Assembly (NCBI RefSeq): GCF_007829525.1
Contig: NZ_VLJP01000012.1
Coordinates: 13,008-76,502, forward strand
Direction of reading: 5' to 3'
DNA length: 63,495 nucleotides
Source of the DNA: Mesorhizobium sp. J18
GTDB taxonomy: Bacteria > Pseudomonadota > Alphaproteobacteria > Rhizobiales > Rhizobiaceae
Below, in pieces: positions 19,716 to 30,050 of the stretch. Under the pieces are notes generated by a model. That model was given only the letters and a program-made list of their open reading frames with translations, had not been told where the DNA came from and did not search any database. A program made the position numbers and the translations under genes. Within the stretch, counting starts at the first letter, position 1; each line of letters starts with the position of its first letter.

Positions 19716-20213
19716 ATGCCGAAATCCCCAGACGAACTGTTCGCCTTTCTTGCCGATCTCGGCATAACGGTGAAGACCGTCAACCATCCGCCTCTCTTCA
19801 CAGTAGCCGATTCCCAGGCTCTGCGCGGCGAGATCGATGGCGGCCACACCAAGAACCTGTTCCTGAAGGACAAGAAAGACAATTTCTTCCTTGTCACCGT
19901 GGAGGAGGACGCAGTGGTCGACCTGAAGTCGATCCACAACCTTATAGGAGCCGCTGGCCGCGTCTCCTTCGGCAAGCCCGAAAGGCTGGCGGAGCTTCTC
20001 GGTGTGGCGCCGGGCTCCGTAACGGTCCTCGGAGCCATCAACGATCACGAAAAACGGGTGAAGATTATATTGGACGAAAAGCTCATGCAGCATGATCTGA
20101 TCAATGCCCATCCGCTTACCAATGAGGCGACGACGACCATTGCAAGAGACGATCTCCTGCGCTTTCTGGAGGCGACCGGACACCATCCGATGATCTTGAA
20201 ACTGTCGTCATAA
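19716..20213 (+). CDS. YbaK/ProX-type prolyl-tRNA deacylase
   Basis: This 165-residue stand-alone YbaK-domain protein removes mischarged amino acids (usually Ala) from tRNA-Pro in the cytoplasm. It has the domain hallmarks of the ProX group: VNHPPLFTVADSQ, GGHTKNLFLKDKK with the conserved Lys, and a Gly-rich turn (APGSVTVLGAIND). The C-terminus HHPMILKLS is typical. Its TAA is closely followed by the thioredoxin gene, so the two are probably co-transcribed. Confidence 0.9.
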   Translation: MPKSPDELFAFLADLGITVKTVNHPPLFTVADSQALRGEIDGGHTKNLFLKDKKDNFFLVTVEEDAVVDLKSIHNLIGAAGRVSFGKPERLAELLGVAPGSVTVLGAINDHEKRVKIILDEKLMQHDLINAHPLTNEATTTIARDDLLRFLEATGHHPMILKLSS

Positions 20214-20296
20214 TGGCCACATTCTGGTCTTTTAGCGGGCGTCGGGGAATCCATGGCGCCAGACCCCGGCAGCCGGCACATTCGGAAGAGAAGAAT

Positions 20297-21286
20297 ATGA
20301 GCAACCAGGACAACCCCTATGCGATCGGCGGCGGCCAATATGTTGCGAGCGCCGAAACCGGCGGAAAGCCGGCGACGGCCGGCTTCTCGCTGGGCGGTGC
20401 GGAAGCTGCCGCCGCACCTGCTCCGATCAAGGACACGACCACAGCGAGCTTTGCCGCCGACGTTATCGAGGAATCGCGCAAGCAGCCGGTCCTGGTCGAT
20501 TTCTGGGCACCCTGGTGCGGACCATGCAAGCAATTGGCGCCGGCGCTGGAGAAGGTGGTCGCCGAGGCCGGCGGCAGGGTCAGGCTCGTCAAGATGAACA
20601 TCGATGATCATCCGGCTATTGCCGGCCAGCTGGGGATACAATCAATCCCGGCCGTCATCGCCTTCAAGAACGGGCAGCCCGTCGACGGCTTCATGGGCGC
20701 CATTCCCGAGAGCCAGATCCGCGAATTCGTCAACCGGGTGGCCGGCGACAGTGGCAAGGACGAAATCGCCGAGGCGATCGCGGCGGCAGCACAGGCTCGC
20801 CAGGAGGGCGATGACCAGACGGCGGCCCAGATCTATTCGGCTATTCTCCAGCAGGCACCCGACAATGTCGATGCTCTGGCCGGGCTTGCCGACATTCTTT
20901 TCGAGGCCGGCCAGGCGGACCGCGCCCGCGAAATTCTCGATAGGGCTCCGGAGGCCGGAAGGGATGCCGCCCCGATAGCGGCCGTCAGGGCCAAACTGGC
21001 GCTGGCGGAACAGGTGGCCGGCCTGGGCGATGCGAAGGAACTTGAAGCGCGGCTCGCAGCCAATTCGAAAGACCACCAGGCTCGCTTCGATCTCGCCCTG
21101 ATCCAGAACGCCCGTGGAATGCGCGAAGAGGCGGCGGACAATCTGCTTGCCATCATAAAGGCGGATCGAGCCTGGCAGGACGATGCTGCGCGAACCCAGC
21201 TCCTTAAATTCTTCGATGCCTGGGGACAGGCGGACGAAGCAACCCTGGCGGCACGCCGAAAACTGTCCTCTATATTGTTTTCCTGA
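20297..21286 (+). CDS. Thioredoxin-TPR protein (YbbN/CnoX-like)
   Basis: This 329-residue protein has a thioredoxin domain (about 50-155) with the active site WAPWCGPCKQLAPALE and the cis-Pro region IQSIPAVIAF. A C-terminal TPR-like helical region follows (AEAIAAAAQARQEGDDQTAA and further repeats). The architecture matches YbbN/CnoX, a thioredoxin-fold holdase that protects proteins and hands them to chaperones. Unlike E. coli YbbN, which has a degenerate motif, this one keeps an intact CGPC. The ATG at 20297, behind GGAAGAG, is chosen over an upstream in-frame ATG at the end of the previous gene. Confidence 0.92.
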   Translation: MSNQDNPYAIGGGQYVASAETGGKPATAGFSLGGAEAAAAPAPIKDTTTASFAADVIEESRKQPVLVDFWAPWCGPCKQLAPALEKVVAEAGGRVRLVKMNIDDHPAIAGQLGIQSIPAVIAFKNGQPVDGFMGAIPESQIREFVNRVAGDSGKDEIAEAIAAAAQARQEGDDQTAAQIYSAILQQAPDNVDALAGLADILFEAGQADRAREILDRAPEAGRDAAPIAAVRAKLALAEQVAGLGDAKELEARLAANSKDHQARFDLALIQNARGMREEAADNLLAIIKADRAWQDDAARTQLLKFFDAWGQADEATLAARRKLSSILFS

Positions 21287-21362
21287 CCGCGATCCTTCGG
21301 GCGATTGAGTTTTCGGAGGACTGCGCCACCTATAGGATGAGGTGAGGACGGAGGCAGGCGCA

Positions 21363-22034
21363 GTGCAGGCAGGCAATGCCCATTACAGGCGAGCGGCGGA
21401 TTTACCCGAGACCATACCTGTTTTCCCTTTGTCGGAAGCAATTCTGCTTCCCGGCGGCCGCATGCCGCTCAATATTTTCGAGCCGCGCTATCTGGAAATG
21501 ATCGACAAAGCCCTGGCGGGGTCCCGCGTCATTGGCATGATCCAGCCCCGGCTGGACGACAGCCGGTTGCCGAACGGCGAGCCGGAGATTTGCGAGGTGG
21601 GTTGCGCGGGCCGCATAGTCTCCCTGGCCGAAACCGGCGACGGACGCTACCTGATTTCGCTTAACGGGATTTGCCGCTTCCGGGTTATCGAGGAATTGAA
21701 GGTCCGCACGCCATACAGGCAATGTCGGGTGGTGCCTTTTGAGACCGATCTGCATGAGGATTCCGCTCCCGTCGATATTGATCGTCCGGCTCTTCTGAGG
21801 GCTTTCCGAGCCTATCTGGAAGCAAATGATCTCGAGGCGGATTGGGACAGCGTCAGCCGGGCGGAGAATGCAATATTGGTCAATGCCCTTTCCATGATGG
21901 CTCCTTTCGGGGCGGCGGAGAAGCAGGCGCTTCTGGAGGCGGCAGATCTCAAGGCGCGCGCCGAGACCCTGATCGCGATTGCTGAAATAGTGTTGGCGCG
22001 CGGCGACGATGATTTCGCGCACAAGCTGCAGTGA
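21363..22034 (+). CDS. Lon N-terminal (LON substrate-binding) domain protein
   Basis: This stand-alone Lon-N domain protein has about 223 residues, with PETIPVFPLSEAILLPGGRM and LNIFEPRYLEMI near the N-terminus and no ATPase or protease part. Such proteins are widespread but have no defined role; substrate or adaptor binding is a guess from Lon. Two in-frame GTG codons (21342 and 21363) are possible starts. The second has GGAGG eight bases upstream and is preferred. It lies between the thioredoxin-TPR gene and the Trm112-like gene, an order common in Rhizobiales. Confidence 0.88.
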   Translation: MQAGNAHYRRAADLPETIPVFPLSEAILLPGGRMPLNIFEPRYLEMIDKALAGSRVIGMIQPRLDDSRLPNGEPEICEVGCAGRIVSLAETGDGRYLISLNGICRFRVIEELKVRTPYRQCRVVPFETDLHEDSAPVDIDRPALLRAFRAYLEANDLEADWDSVSRAENAILVNALSMMAPFGAAEKQALLEAADLKARAETLIAIAEIVLARGDDDFAHKLQ

Positions 22035-22060
22035 AGCTCTAAAGATCGGCGGGGTGAGCA

Positions 22061-22285
22061 ATGGTGAAGGAAAGCCGCAGCGCATATGGGCTTACGGATC
22101 CGAAGCTCCTGGAACTGCTCGTCTGCCCTTTGACCAAGAGTCCGTTACGGTTTGACAAAGAGCGGGGGGAGCTCGTGTCCAAGGCAGCGCGTCTTGCATA
22201 TCCCATCCGGGACGGCATACCGATCATGCTGGTATCCGAAGCGCGGCAGATCGAGGATGAGTCACCCGCGCGCCCGCAGCCGTGA
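22061..22285 (+). CDS. Trm112 family (YcaR-like) small protein
   Basis: This 74-residue protein has the Trm112/YcaR core: [20 protein letters not shown], then a strand with [18 protein letters not shown]. Bacterial members often keep one or more Cys for zinc; here only one Cys remains (VCPLTKSPL), so metal binding is doubtful. Eukaryotic Trm112 activates methyltransferases; the bacterial role is unclear. It is 26 bases after the Lon-N gene and convergent with dnaE2. Confidence 0.88.
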   Translation: MVKESRSAYGLTDPKLLELLVCPLTKSPLRFDKERGELVSKAARLAYPIRDGIPIMLVSEARQIEDESPARPQP

Positions 22286-22337
22286 GCGCGGCATCTGCCT
22301 GGCCAGTGGCGAGGGGCGAGACAGCAGCTTACCCACT

Positions 22338-25300
22338 CTACTGGAAATTGCGTCCCTTCGGCATGACGCTTCCAACCTTTTGCGACAGCGTCGCCAGGTC
22401 CCGGCCGGTCGATGGGGGCTGCTTTTGCCGGCTGGCGGAATCTCCGCCGGCATGGTTGCTATCGGCAGCCTCTTCGAGCAGCACCGCCAGCCAGGCCGTC
22501 AGGTCCTCGATCTTCTCGGCGACAATATGGATCACGCCCGATTCCGATTGCAGCTTGCCGGTCACACGGACGAAACGCGCACCCATGATGACGGACCGGT
22601 AGCGTTCGAAGGTTCTTTTCCAGAAAATGATGTTGGCGATGGCTTTCTCATCCTCCAGCGTAAGAAAAATGGCATTGCCGTTGCCTGGCCGCTGCCGCAC
22701 GAGGACAAGCCCGGCGACGGTCACGCGCCTGCCGTCCGGCATGGAAGAGAGGAACGCGTTCGGAATGACCCCCGAGCGGTCGAGGCGCGGACGCAGGAAG
22801 CTTACCGGATGCGCCTTGAGCGACAGGCCGAGCGCGCGATAGTCGTGGATCACATGTTCCCCGAGTGGCATCGAAGGGAGCTTCGTTTCTGGCTCCAGTT
22901 CGCGCAAGCGCAGTGAAGGCCGGTCGAAAAGGGGAAGTTTTTCGGCGGCGCTCTTCCCGTCGAGCGCGCGCACGGCCCACAGGGCGGCGCGGCGGTCGAT
23001 GCGGAGGGAGCGGAAGGCGTCCGCTTGCGCCAGTCTCTCTATCTCATCGATGTCGAGGCCGGAACGAAGCCAGACATCACGGACAGAATCGTAACCGTCG
23101 CCGCGACGCCTCACGAATTCCTCCATCCTGTCTTCCGACAGGCCCTTTATCCGCCGGAAACCGAGCCTCACCGCATGCCTTGTGAGGATCACGTCCCGCA
23201 TTTCGGCATGACGCGCGATGATGCGCTCCGGGTCGAAGGGTGCTTCCTCCAGCGTACAATCCCAGACGGAATGGTTGATGTCGACATCGCGGATTTCGAC
23301 GCCGTGCTCCTGCGCGTCGCGTACGAGTTGGGCCGGTGCGTAAAACCCCATGGGCTGGGAATTGAGGATCGCCACGCAAAAGACGTCCGGATAGAAGGTC
23401 TTGAACCAGGAAGAAGCATAGACCAGGAGTGCGAAGGAGGCGGCATGGCTTTCAGGAAAGCCGTAGTCGCCGAAGCCCTCGATCTGCCTGAAGCAGCGCT
23501 CGGCGAAATCGCGTGGATATTCATTACCCACCATGCCTTCGATAAATTCCTCGCGCAGCTTGTCGATGGTCCCCATCCGGCGGAAAGTGGCCATGGCACG
23601 GCGCAATCTGTCGGCTTTGTCCGCCGAGAAGCCAGCAGCTTCGATGGCAATACTCATCGCCTGTTCCTGGAACAGAGGCACTCCCAGTGTTCTTTCGAGG
23701 ATCTTTTCAAGGACAGGGCCGGGATATTCGACTTTCTCCTTCCCCATTCTTCGCCGAAGGTAAGGATGCACCATGTCGCCCTGGATCGGCCCCGGCCGCA
23801 CGATGGCAACCTCAATGACCAGATCGTAGAATTCACGGGGCCTTAGCCGCGGCAGCATGGACATCTGCGCCCGGCTTTCCACTTGAAAGACACCGATCGT
23901 GTCGGCGCGGCAGATCATATCATAGACACGGGAATCCTCCTTGGGGATCGTATCCAGATCGACGATTGGCCGACCTCGCTCATTGCGAGCATCGTAATGT
24001 GCGCCGAGTAGATCGAAGGCGCGCTTCAGGCAGGAGAGCATGCCAAGCGCCAGCACATCGACCTTCAGAATGCTGACGGCGTCGAGATCGTCCTTGTCCC
24101 ATTCGACCATCTTGCGCTCGTCCATGGCCGTCTTGACGATGGGGACGATCTCGTCGAGCCGGTCCTTGGTGATGACAAAGCCGCCGACATGCTGGGACAG
24201 GTGGCGAGGGCACTCCGTCTTCATGAGTTCGTTGGCGAGATTGATGACGTGAGCCTTCATCAGGTCGTCTCCGGAGATGCCGCCTACCTTCGCTTCTCTT
24301 TCTCCCAGTTTCTCCGACGACCATCCCCAGATCGATCCGGAAAGGGCGGCCCTTACATCCTCGGACAGGCCCATGGCCTTGGCCACCTCTCGGAGGGCTG
24401 AGCGGCCGCGATAGCTGACCACGGCGGCCGCGAGAGCGGTGCGCTTCTCGCTGTATTTCTCATAGATGTATCTGATGATCTCATCGCGCCGCTCATGCTC
24501 GAAATCGACATCGATATCCGGCGGCTCGTCGCGTTCCGTCGAGACGAAGCGCTCGAAGAGAACTTCCGTCAGATTGGGATCGACCTCGGTGATGCCGAGG
24601 CAGTAGCAGATTACCGAATTGGCGGCGGAGCCGCGTCCCTGGCACAGTATGCCGACTTCCTCCGAACGGGCGTAGCGGATGATGTCGTGCACGGTCAGAA
24701 AATACCGCGCGTATTTCTTCTCTCCGACGATCCCAAGCTCGTGGCGGATCAGGCCTGCTACCTTTTGCGGGATTCCGTCGGGATAACGGTTTCGGGCGCC
24801 TTCCCAGGTCAGCTTTTCCAGTTCCGTTTGCGGGTCCACGCCTTCTTCCGTGGTCTCGTCCGGATAGTTGTGTTTCAGCTCGCTTAGGGAAAACTTCAGT
24901 TCCTTCGCAAAGCACACCGTTTCCGCCAGCGCTTCCGGATAGCGGTGGAAAAGGCGAGCCATCTCGGCGGACGGCTTCATGTGGCGTTCGGCATTGGCCG
25001 CAAGCGCAAAGCCGGCCTCGGAAACAGGAGTATTGAGCCGGATCGCCGTCAGCACGTCCTGCAGCGGACGCCGCCCGGATGCATGGTAGAGGACATCATT
25101 GGTCGCCATCAGCGGCACGCCTGCTGCCATGGCCATACACGCCGCCTGCTCGATCCGGAACTGGTCATGGCCGCGATAATCCGGGGCGACGGCAAGCCGC
25201 AGGGCTTTGCCAAAGCGGTCCTTCAACCGACGAACAAATGCGAGTTCGTCTTCCGGGTGCTCCGTCAGTGCCGGAAGGACCGCGAGTGACATCAGGTCGC

Positions 25301-25736
25301 CCCACTCGAAAAGGTCCTCCAGATATAGAAACGGCGCGCCCTTCTCACTTTCCTCGCGCATATTCGCCTGGGTGAGCATGCGGCAGAGATGCCCCCATCC
25401 TTTCCGGTCCTGCGGGTAGGCGAGAATGTCCGGCGTGCTGTCGGCAAAGACCAGCCGGCAGCCCGGATGGTAGGGCAGGTATACCGGTCCGACAGATTTT
25501 TCCGGCTCGCCCTTGTTCTCGATGTGAATGAATTTCGACTGGCTCCACGCGCGCACGACGCCGGCGACCGTATTGCGATCGGCAAGCCCCATTCCCGCAT
25601 GACCGAGGAGGCAGGCGGTCACGACCAGTTCCTCGGGCCTCGATGCTCCGCGCAGGAAGGAAAAATTCGACTGGACGCCGAATTCGATATAGGCGGGCTC
25701 GGTTGGCTCGCTGCGGGGCGGAAGCTGATCGCTCAC
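22338..25736 (-). CDS. dnaE2: Error-prone DNA polymerase III alpha subunit DnaE2 (ImuC)
   Basis: This 1,132-residue C-family polymerase of the DnaE2/ImuC branch performs SOS-induced translesion synthesis with ImuA and ImuB. It has an N-terminal PHP domain ([20 protein letters not shown]) and palm motifs with the acidic catalytic set [14 protein letters not shown] and [11 protein letters not shown]. Then come the fingers and helix-hairpin-helix regions, and a C-terminal OB-fold ([20 protein letters not shown]). Its ATG overlaps the imuB TGA by ATGA (25736-25733), implying coupled translation. Length is typical. It is convergent with the Trm112-like gene. Confidence 0.97.
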   Translation of the reverse strand: MSDQLPPRSEPTEPAYIEFGVQSNFSFLRGASRPEELVVTACLLGHAGMGLADRNTVAGVVRAWSQSKFIHIENKGEPEKSVGPVYLPYHPGCRLVFADSTPDILAYPQDRKGWGHLCRMLTQANMREESEKGAPFLYLEDLFEWGDLMSLAVLPALTEHPEDELAFVRRLKDRFGKALRLAVAPDYRGHDQFRIEQAACMAMAAGVPLMATNDVLYHASGRRPLQDVLTAIRLNTPVSEAGFALAANAERHMKPSAEMARLFHRYPEALAETVCFAKELKFSLSELKHNYPDETTEEGVDPQTELEKLTWEGARNRYPDGIPQKVAGLIRHELGIVGEKKYARYFLTVHDIIRYARSEEVGILCQGRGSAANSVICYCLGITEVDPNLTEVLFERFVSTERDEPPDIDVDFEHERRDEIIRYIYEKYSEKRTALAAAVVSYRGRSALREVAKAMGLSEDVRAALSGSIWGWSSEKLGEREAKVGGISGDDLMKAHVINLANELMKTECPRHLSQHVGGFVITKDRLDEIVPIVKTAMDERKMVEWDKDDLDAVSILKVDVLALGMLSCLKRAFDLLGAHYDARNERGRPIVDLDTIPKEDSRVYDMICRADTIGVFQVESRAQMSMLPRLRPREFYDLVIEVAIVRPGPIQGDMVHPYLRRRMGKEKVEYPGPVLEKILERTLGVPLFQEQAMSIAIEAAGFSADKADRLRRAMATFRRMGTIDKLREEFIEGMVGNEYPRDFAERCFRQIEGFGDYGFPESHAASFALLVYASSWFKTFYPDVFCVAILNSQPMGFYAPAQLVRDAQEHGVEIRDVDINHSVWDCTLEEAPFDPERIIARHAEMRDVILTRHAVRLGFRRIKGLSEDRMEEFVRRRGDGYDSVRDVWLRSGLDIDEIERLAQADAFRSLRIDRRAALWAVRALDGKSAAEKLPLFDRPSLRLRELEPETKLPSMPLGEHVIHDYRALGLSLKAHPVSFLRPRLDRSGVIPNAFLSSMPDGRRVTVAGLVLVRQRPGNGNAIFLTLEDEKAIANIIFWKRTFERYRSVIMGARFVRVTGKLQSESGVIHIVAEKIEDLTAWLAVLLEEAADSNHAGGDSASRQKQPPSTGRDLATLSQKVGSVMPKGRNFQ

Positions 25737-27439
25737 GCGAACAGCCCGTGCAGGAACCAGCGCGGAGCTTTATCGGACATTCCGTAAAGACCTTGCCGGT
25801 AGAGCCAATATCGCCGCCCTTCGGTATCCTCGACCCGAAAATAATCCCGGGTAAGGCGCGCCGCTTCCATCGCGGCAACTCTGTTCCGGACTACTTCCGG
25901 ATCCTCGCCATCCTTCACCTTGATTTTGGGGATGGTTTCCCGCCACCATTCCGCCGCGATGCGCTCCGGGCCTTCGGCGCGCACGACGCGATGCAAGGCG
26001 CGCCGCCAGCGGAAGTGGAGCGGCGGACCCTCCGGCACTTCGGTTGCAGGCACCTCGATCGGTTCGGGCGAGTGGAAGAGGCGGATGGGATGCTCAGGCC
26101 GGGAGACGGACAGTGGGACCGGATCTCTTGCCTTGCCCGGTTTTTTCGCGGCGCTGTTTTCCAGCTTCACCTCACGGGCAAAAGGCACCGTCAGGACGGC
26201 GCGCTCCGGCAGGTGGCTCTCGACGGTGACGGGCTTCAGGATTGCTTCTTCGCCGAGGCGGGCGCGTATGCGATCGGCAAAAAGCGCGATATCGGCATCG
26301 TCGTCATTCGCCTCGCCGACAAGGTCGGCTTGCCGGATCTCGAACGGAGCGGTGGAAAGCACGGCAAGACGGATGAGGTCGAAACCGAAGCCGACATCGA
26401 AATCCTGTCCGATCGCGGAAAGCTTCTCATGGAAGAGCTTTTGGATTACCGGCGGCTCCCGCAGGGGACGCGAGGTGCCGACGGCAATGCGGCTGACGGC
26501 GCCATCGGTCCGGAAGAGTATGAGGGCAAGCCTCCTTGCGCCCTCGCCGCGCTGCTCAAGCTGACTCTTGAGCGTCGTTGCGAGCGATTCCGTCACCAGT
26601 TGGACATGCTCGATCTGGGTTATGGGTTCGGCCAACTGCCGTTCGACCGAGAGAGGGGCAGCGGGCAGGCGCGGAGATATGGCTTCATCGAGCCGGCCAA
26701 GGGCCTGATCGAGACGCAAAAGCAGCGCCGCGCCGAAACGGCGGACGAGCGGCGAGCGGGGTGCGGCCATGACGGCTCCCGCGGTGCGCAGGCCGACACT
26801 TTCGAGACGGGTCCGGTTCTCCTGCTCGATGCGCAGCGCCGACAGGGGCAAAGGGCCAAGAAAGGCCTCTTCTTTGCCGGGAGCGACAATATGGTTGCCG
26901 GAAAACCGTGCCGCCGCCCATGCCGCGCCTGCCGTCGAGGCAATGCCGGCGCGTACGCCGAAGCCCTGATGGAAGAAACGCGACAGCATATCCTCCAGCA
27001 TGGGCTTTTCGCCACCGAAGAGATGGGCGCAACCGGTTATGTCGAGAAACAGGCCATCGAGGCCGTCGAGGGCAACCAGAGGTGTGTAACGGTCGCACCA
27101 GTCCGCAAGGCTTTCGAGCAGGCGCCGGTCGGCGTCGGGATCGGCTTCCACGACCTCAATCGTGGGATGCATGGCACGTGCATCGGCTATCCCCATTCCG
27201 CGCTTCAAGGAAAGCGCCTCAGCCTGTTCGTCGAGAGCGGCGATGCGTAGGGCGTTCCTGTCGCGATGGCTGATGACGAGGGGCTTGTGCCGGGCCGGTC
27301 TGGAACGCCAGCACCGTCCCAGTCGCTGCCGCAGGATCCGCTCGGCCGAAAGATGCGGGAACCAAAGTGACAGGATTCTCTGTCCTTTGTTTCTCCCCGG
27401 TTCGTTCTTCGCTTCTTCTTTCTTCGAATGCGCGTTCAT
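25733..27439 (-). CDS. imuB: Y-family polymerase-like protein ImuB
   Basis: This 568-residue ImuB is the non-catalytic Y-family homolog that links ImuA and DnaE2 to the beta clamp. The Y-family fold is recognisable from [20 protein letters not shown] through [20 protein letters not shown], and the C-terminal extension contains an imuB-type tail ([20 protein letters not shown]). The ATG at 27439 (MNAHSKKEE) has GGAG upstream and fits the protein family. The frame is open further, but that part looks non-coding. It overlaps the run-on end of imuA by 221 bases and dnaE2 by 4. Confidence 0.93.
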   Translation of the reverse strand: MNAHSKKEEAKNEPGRNKGQRILSLWFPHLSAERILRQRLGRCWRSRPARHKPLVISHRDRNALRIAALDEQAEALSLKRGMGIADARAMHPTIEVVEADPDADRRLLESLADWCDRYTPLVALDGLDGLFLDITGCAHLFGGEKPMLEDMLSRFFHQGFGVRAGIASTAGAAWAAARFSGNHIVAPGKEEAFLGPLPLSALRIEQENRTRLESVGLRTAGAVMAAPRSPLVRRFGAALLLRLDQALGRLDEAISPRLPAAPLSVERQLAEPITQIEHVQLVTESLATTLKSQLEQRGEGARRLALILFRTDGAVSRIAVGTSRPLREPPVIQKLFHEKLSAIGQDFDVGFGFDLIRLAVLSTAPFEIRQADLVGEANDDDADIALFADRIRARLGEEAILKPVTVESHLPERAVLTVPFAREVKLENSAAKKPGKARDPVPLSVSRPEHPIRLFHSPEPIEVPATEVPEGPPLHFRWRRALHRVVRAEGPERIAAEWWRETIPKIKVKDGEDPEVVRNRVAAMEAARLTRDYFRVEDTEGRRYWLYRQGLYGMSDKAPRWFLHGLFA

Positions 27440-28217
27440 CGGGATTCCACTCCAATGTGAATTGTCCGGGCAGGGCGGTACGGCTCTTGCTGACCGCGAC
27501 AGTGAAGGCGGGGCGGCCGATCGAGCCGGCGAGAGGCCCGATGATGGTTTGACGCGCTGCCGCCGAAGCAGGAGACACGACAAGACGACAGGGCGCGGCC
27601 GTCGGTTCGGCCAATGCTGCCTGGCGCAGCAGGAAAACCGGCCGCCCGCTATCCTGCGCCCGGTGATGCAGGCGGCGGGTGGCGGTGAGGTCCAGACGTT
27701 CCGGGTTGCCGCGGATTTCCAGGACGACGGCCGACAGGGCCTTCAGCCGAGCGGCTTCTTCGGCAACCCACAAGGCATCCTGGATTTTCGGCACCTCGGA
27801 AAAGAGAAGGGCTTCTGGATCAATGCCGAAAAAGGCGCGCAAGCCTCCCGCATAAGGAAAGCCGGCCTCGCTGAAGATTTCAGAGGTGCCGGCCCACAGC
27901 ACCGGCGCTTCCGGCGGCGATGTCTTCAGAAGGAGACTGAGGAGAGCAAGCGCGAAACCTGCGACACATCCCGCATCACGGGTCTGGCCGCCGTGAATCT
28001 CCGTCAAGGCCGCTTTCGGCAGTCCGCCGCCCAAGGTCTCATCGAGGCGTCTGATCCCGCTGCGCAGCAGGGGATCGACCGCCATGCCGCCGCGCCGGAT
28101 CACGGTGGCATCCCTGCCGTCCGGTGTCTCGAAACGCTCGGGGAGGATGCCTTCGATACGGGCGATTTCCCGGCGCAGGGCAAAAACAGTCTCCCGCGTC
28201 ACGGCGAGCTTCGCCAT
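27219..28217 (-). CDS. imuA: SOS mutagenesis protein ImuA (RecA/SulA-like)
   Basis: This is the first gene of the imuA-imuB-dnaE2 mutasome. The RecA-like core runs from about residue 45 to 260 (DPLLRSGIRRLDETLGGGLP, then ALTEIHGGQTRDAGCVAGFA in place of a strict Walker A). The recognisable family part ends at [12 protein letters not shown] (about residue 260), exactly where imuB begins. The remaining 72 codons, rich in Arg, Pro and Thr, run out of frame inside imuB before a stop at 27219. The start at 28217 has GGAG upstream, and a LexA-type box lies 21-35 bases before it. Confidence 0.93.
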   Translation of the reverse strand: MAKLAVTRETVFALRREIARIEGILPERFETPDGRDATVIRRGGMAVDPLLRSGIRRLDETLGGGLPKAALTEIHGGQTRDAGCVAGFALALLSLLLKTSPPEAPVLWAGTSEIFSEAGFPYAGGLRAFFGIDPEALLFSEVPKIQDALWVAEEAARLKALSAVVLEIRGNPERLDLTATRRLHHRAQDSGRPVFLLRQAALAEPTAAPCRLVVSPASAAARQTIIGPLAGSIGRPAFTVAVSKSRTALPGQFTLEWNPDERAFEERRSEERTGEKQRTENPVTLVPASFGRADPAAATGTVLAFQTGPAQAPRHQPSRQERPTHRRSRRTG

Positions 28218-28237
28218 GCCGACACTCCAGCATATAT

Positions 28238-28252
28238 GTTCCTGTTATGTTC
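28238..28252 (-). promoter_or_regulatory. LexA SOS box, GTTC-N7-GTTC
   Basis: GTTC-CTGTTAT-GTTC is read on the plus strand (GAAC-N7-GAAC on the minus strand), an exact match to the direct-repeat LexA operator of Alphaproteobacteria. It lies 21 bases upstream of the imuA ATG, where a bound repressor would block the imuA-imuB-dnaE2 promoter. This supports DNA-damage control of the operon. Confidence 0.92.
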
Positions 28253-28408
28253 TCATAGATTCCAGAGCTGTCGGGAAGAGTCAAGCATACTTGCGAAGAA
28301 GAATTTATTCCTTTTGAGCTTTGGGTAATGCCCTTGTCGCTGCGGATTTTCTCAAATGCCTCGAAAGGCAGGGCGTAAACCGCTATATGCCCGCCCAAAG
28401 GAACAAAT

Positions 28409-28831
28409 ATGGCTCGCATCTATCAGACCCGCGCCTGGCGCGACCAACTTTCACCCTCGATGCAGGAGTTCGAGCTTCTGGCGCTCGAAACCTATGCCAA
28501 TCTGCCGGAAGATTTTCGCGCGCTTACCGGCGAGATCGTGATCCAGATCGCCGAGTTTCCGACCGAGGAAATCATGGACGATCTGGCCCTGGAAACGCCG
28601 TTTGACCTCCTCGGGCTTTTCGAAGGACGCGGCATTGCCGAACGCTGGAACCCGGCGACCGGCGAAGGGCCGAACCGCATCACGCTCTATCGACGCGCTA
28701 TCCTCGACTATTGGGCCGAAAACGAGGAAACCTTGGGCGACATCGTCGCCCATGTCCTGATCCATGAAATCGGCCACCATTTCGGCCTTTCGGACGACGA
28801 CATGGAGCGGATCGAGGCGGCGGGGGAATAG
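28409..28831 (+). CDS. Minimal zincin-like metallopeptidase family protein
   Basis: This 140-residue protein belongs to the small 'possible Zn metallopeptidase' family. The zinc motif is HEIGHHFGLSDDDM near residues 119-132: HExxH plus Asp in place of the third His, as in homologs. An acidic N-terminal half (MQEFELLALETYANLPEDF) is also typical. There is no signal peptide, so it is cytoplasmic. Substrate and physiological role are unknown. It is divergent from imuA, about 190 bases away, and converges on the DUF1737 gene. Confidence 0.88.
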   Translation: MARIYQTRAWRDQLSPSMQEFELLALETYANLPEDFRALTGEIVIQIAEFPTEEIMDDLALETPFDLLGLFEGRGIAERWNPATGEGPNRITLYRRAILDYWAENEETLGDIVAHVLIHEIGHHFGLSDDDMERIEAAGE

Positions 28832-28840
28832 CTTCCGGCG

Positions 28841-29047
28841 TCAGTACTCGCCGAGCTTCATACCGGGATCATATTCGATGCCGTCGATCTCCTTGTAGAC
28901 AGCCTGTCCGCAACGCATGGTTTTCGTTTCGGCATCGAAGGCATAAGTCGGCGAGCCATGCAGCAGCCATCCCTTGTTCAGGGCGGCCGTCACCTTGTGA
29001 CAGAAGCTTGAATCGTCGGGTCCCGTCAGAAATCGGTAAAGTCTCAT
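28841..29047 (-). CDS. DUF1737 small protein
   Basis: This 68-residue protein matches DUF1737 (LYRFLTGPDDSSFCHKVTAALNKGWLLHGSPT). The fold is unknown and no function is assigned. It is translationally coupled to the upstream CitE-like gene by an ATGA overlap (29047-29044). The pairing suggests joint expression, and many DUF1737 proteins sit at the end of catabolic operons; that role is inference. Confidence 0.82.
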   Translation of the reverse strand: MRLYRFLTGPDDSSFCHKVTAALNKGWLLHGSPTYAFDAETKTMRCGQAVYKEIDGIEYDPGMKLGEY

Positions 29048-29934
29048 GATCCGGTTTCCTCGATTTCCCTCGCCTTGGCGAGCAGTTTTTCGGCCTGGGC
29101 GAGATGCAGGCGCTCCACCATGCGGCCATCAAGGGCTATGACGCCCTTGCCGGCGTTTTCAGGCCGGGCAAAGGCTTCCAAAATCGCCAAGGCTTCGGCA
29201 CGCGCTTCCGCAGTCGGGGCGAAAACCGCGTTGGCGATATCGATCTGGGCCGGGTGGATCAGGGTCTTGCCATCGAAGCCCATGGAAGCGGCTTCCCGGC
29301 ATTCCTTGCGAAAGGCTTCGAGATCGCGGAAATCGTTCGAAACCCCGTCGAGCACGTCAAGGCCGCCAGCCCTTGCCGCCAGTACGATCTGCATAAGCCA
29401 CGACATCAGATAGCGCCGATCCGGTGTGGCCGCCACGCCCGTATCCTTGACGAGATCGTTTGTTCCGGCCACGAAACAATCCAGCCTCGAGGCCATGTCG
29501 CGCCCGAGTTCGGCGATCGCTCCGATATTGAGCACAGCGCGCGGCGTCTCGATCATCGCCCACAGGCGCAAGGATGCGGGCGCATCCGTTTCATCCAGCG
29601 CATCATCCGCATCGTGGATATCGCCCGGGCCGTCGATCTTCGGCAAGAGGATTGCGTCGGGCTTGCAGGCGCGTGCTGCAAGCAAGTCTTCCGTTCCCCA
29701 TTCGCTAGAAAGCGCATTGATGCGGATGATCGTCTCGCAGCGTGGGCGGCTCTTCTCGGCAAGGATGGAACGGAGCCTTTCCCGGGCCTCTTCCTTCTGT
29801 TCCGGCGCGACGGCATCCTCAAGATCGATAATCACGGCATCGCAGGCAAGCGAACCGATCTTGGCCAACGCCTTCTCACTACTGGCCGGAACATAGAGGA
29901 CGGAACGGCGGGGGCGAGACTGTCTGAGCTGCAT
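29044..29934 (-). CDS. CitE-like CoA-ester lyase (HpcH/HpaI aldolase family)
   Basis: This 296-residue TIM-barrel lyase has RRSVLYVPASSEKALAKIG at the N-terminus, then the metal-site acidic residues in DAVIIDLEDAVAPEQKEEAR and LWAMIETPRAVLN, and GFDGKTLIHPAQID near the C-terminus. The group includes citrate lyase beta subunits, malyl-CoA lyases and citramalyl-CoA lyases. No citC, citD or citF genes are nearby, so a malyl- or citramalyl-CoA lyase role is more likely than citrate lyase. The ATG at 29934 (MQLRQSRPRR) is favoured over a longer Cys-rich frame. It is divergent from a flavoprotein gene. Confidence 0.88.
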   Translation of the reverse strand: MQLRQSRPRRSVLYVPASSEKALAKIGSLACDAVIIDLEDAVAPEQKEEARERLRSILAEKSRPRCETIIRINALSSEWGTEDLLAARACKPDAILLPKIDGPGDIHDADDALDETDAPASLRLWAMIETPRAVLNIGAIAELGRDMASRLDCFVAGTNDLVKDTGVAATPDRRYLMSWLMQIVLAARAGGLDVLDGVSNDFRDLEAFRKECREAASMGFDGKTLIHPAQIDIANAVFAPTAEARAEALAILEAFARPENAGKGVIALDGRMVERLHLAQAEKLLAKAREIEETGS

Positions 29935-30050
29935 GCTTCTACATGACGCAGTGCAGAAAGGCGCGCAAGAGGCTGCTCCCAAAAGACTCCGCTTGCAGCG
30001 CCCGCGGGAAGCTGGTTCCTTCCCGCCGGGACAACAACAACGAGGCAGGC

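Noticed and set aside
25643-27250. 535-codon open frame opposite imuB and the start of dnaE2
   Set aside because: Composition is Arg-, Gly- and Ala-heavy with no recognisable domain; the opposite strand is clearly imuB.
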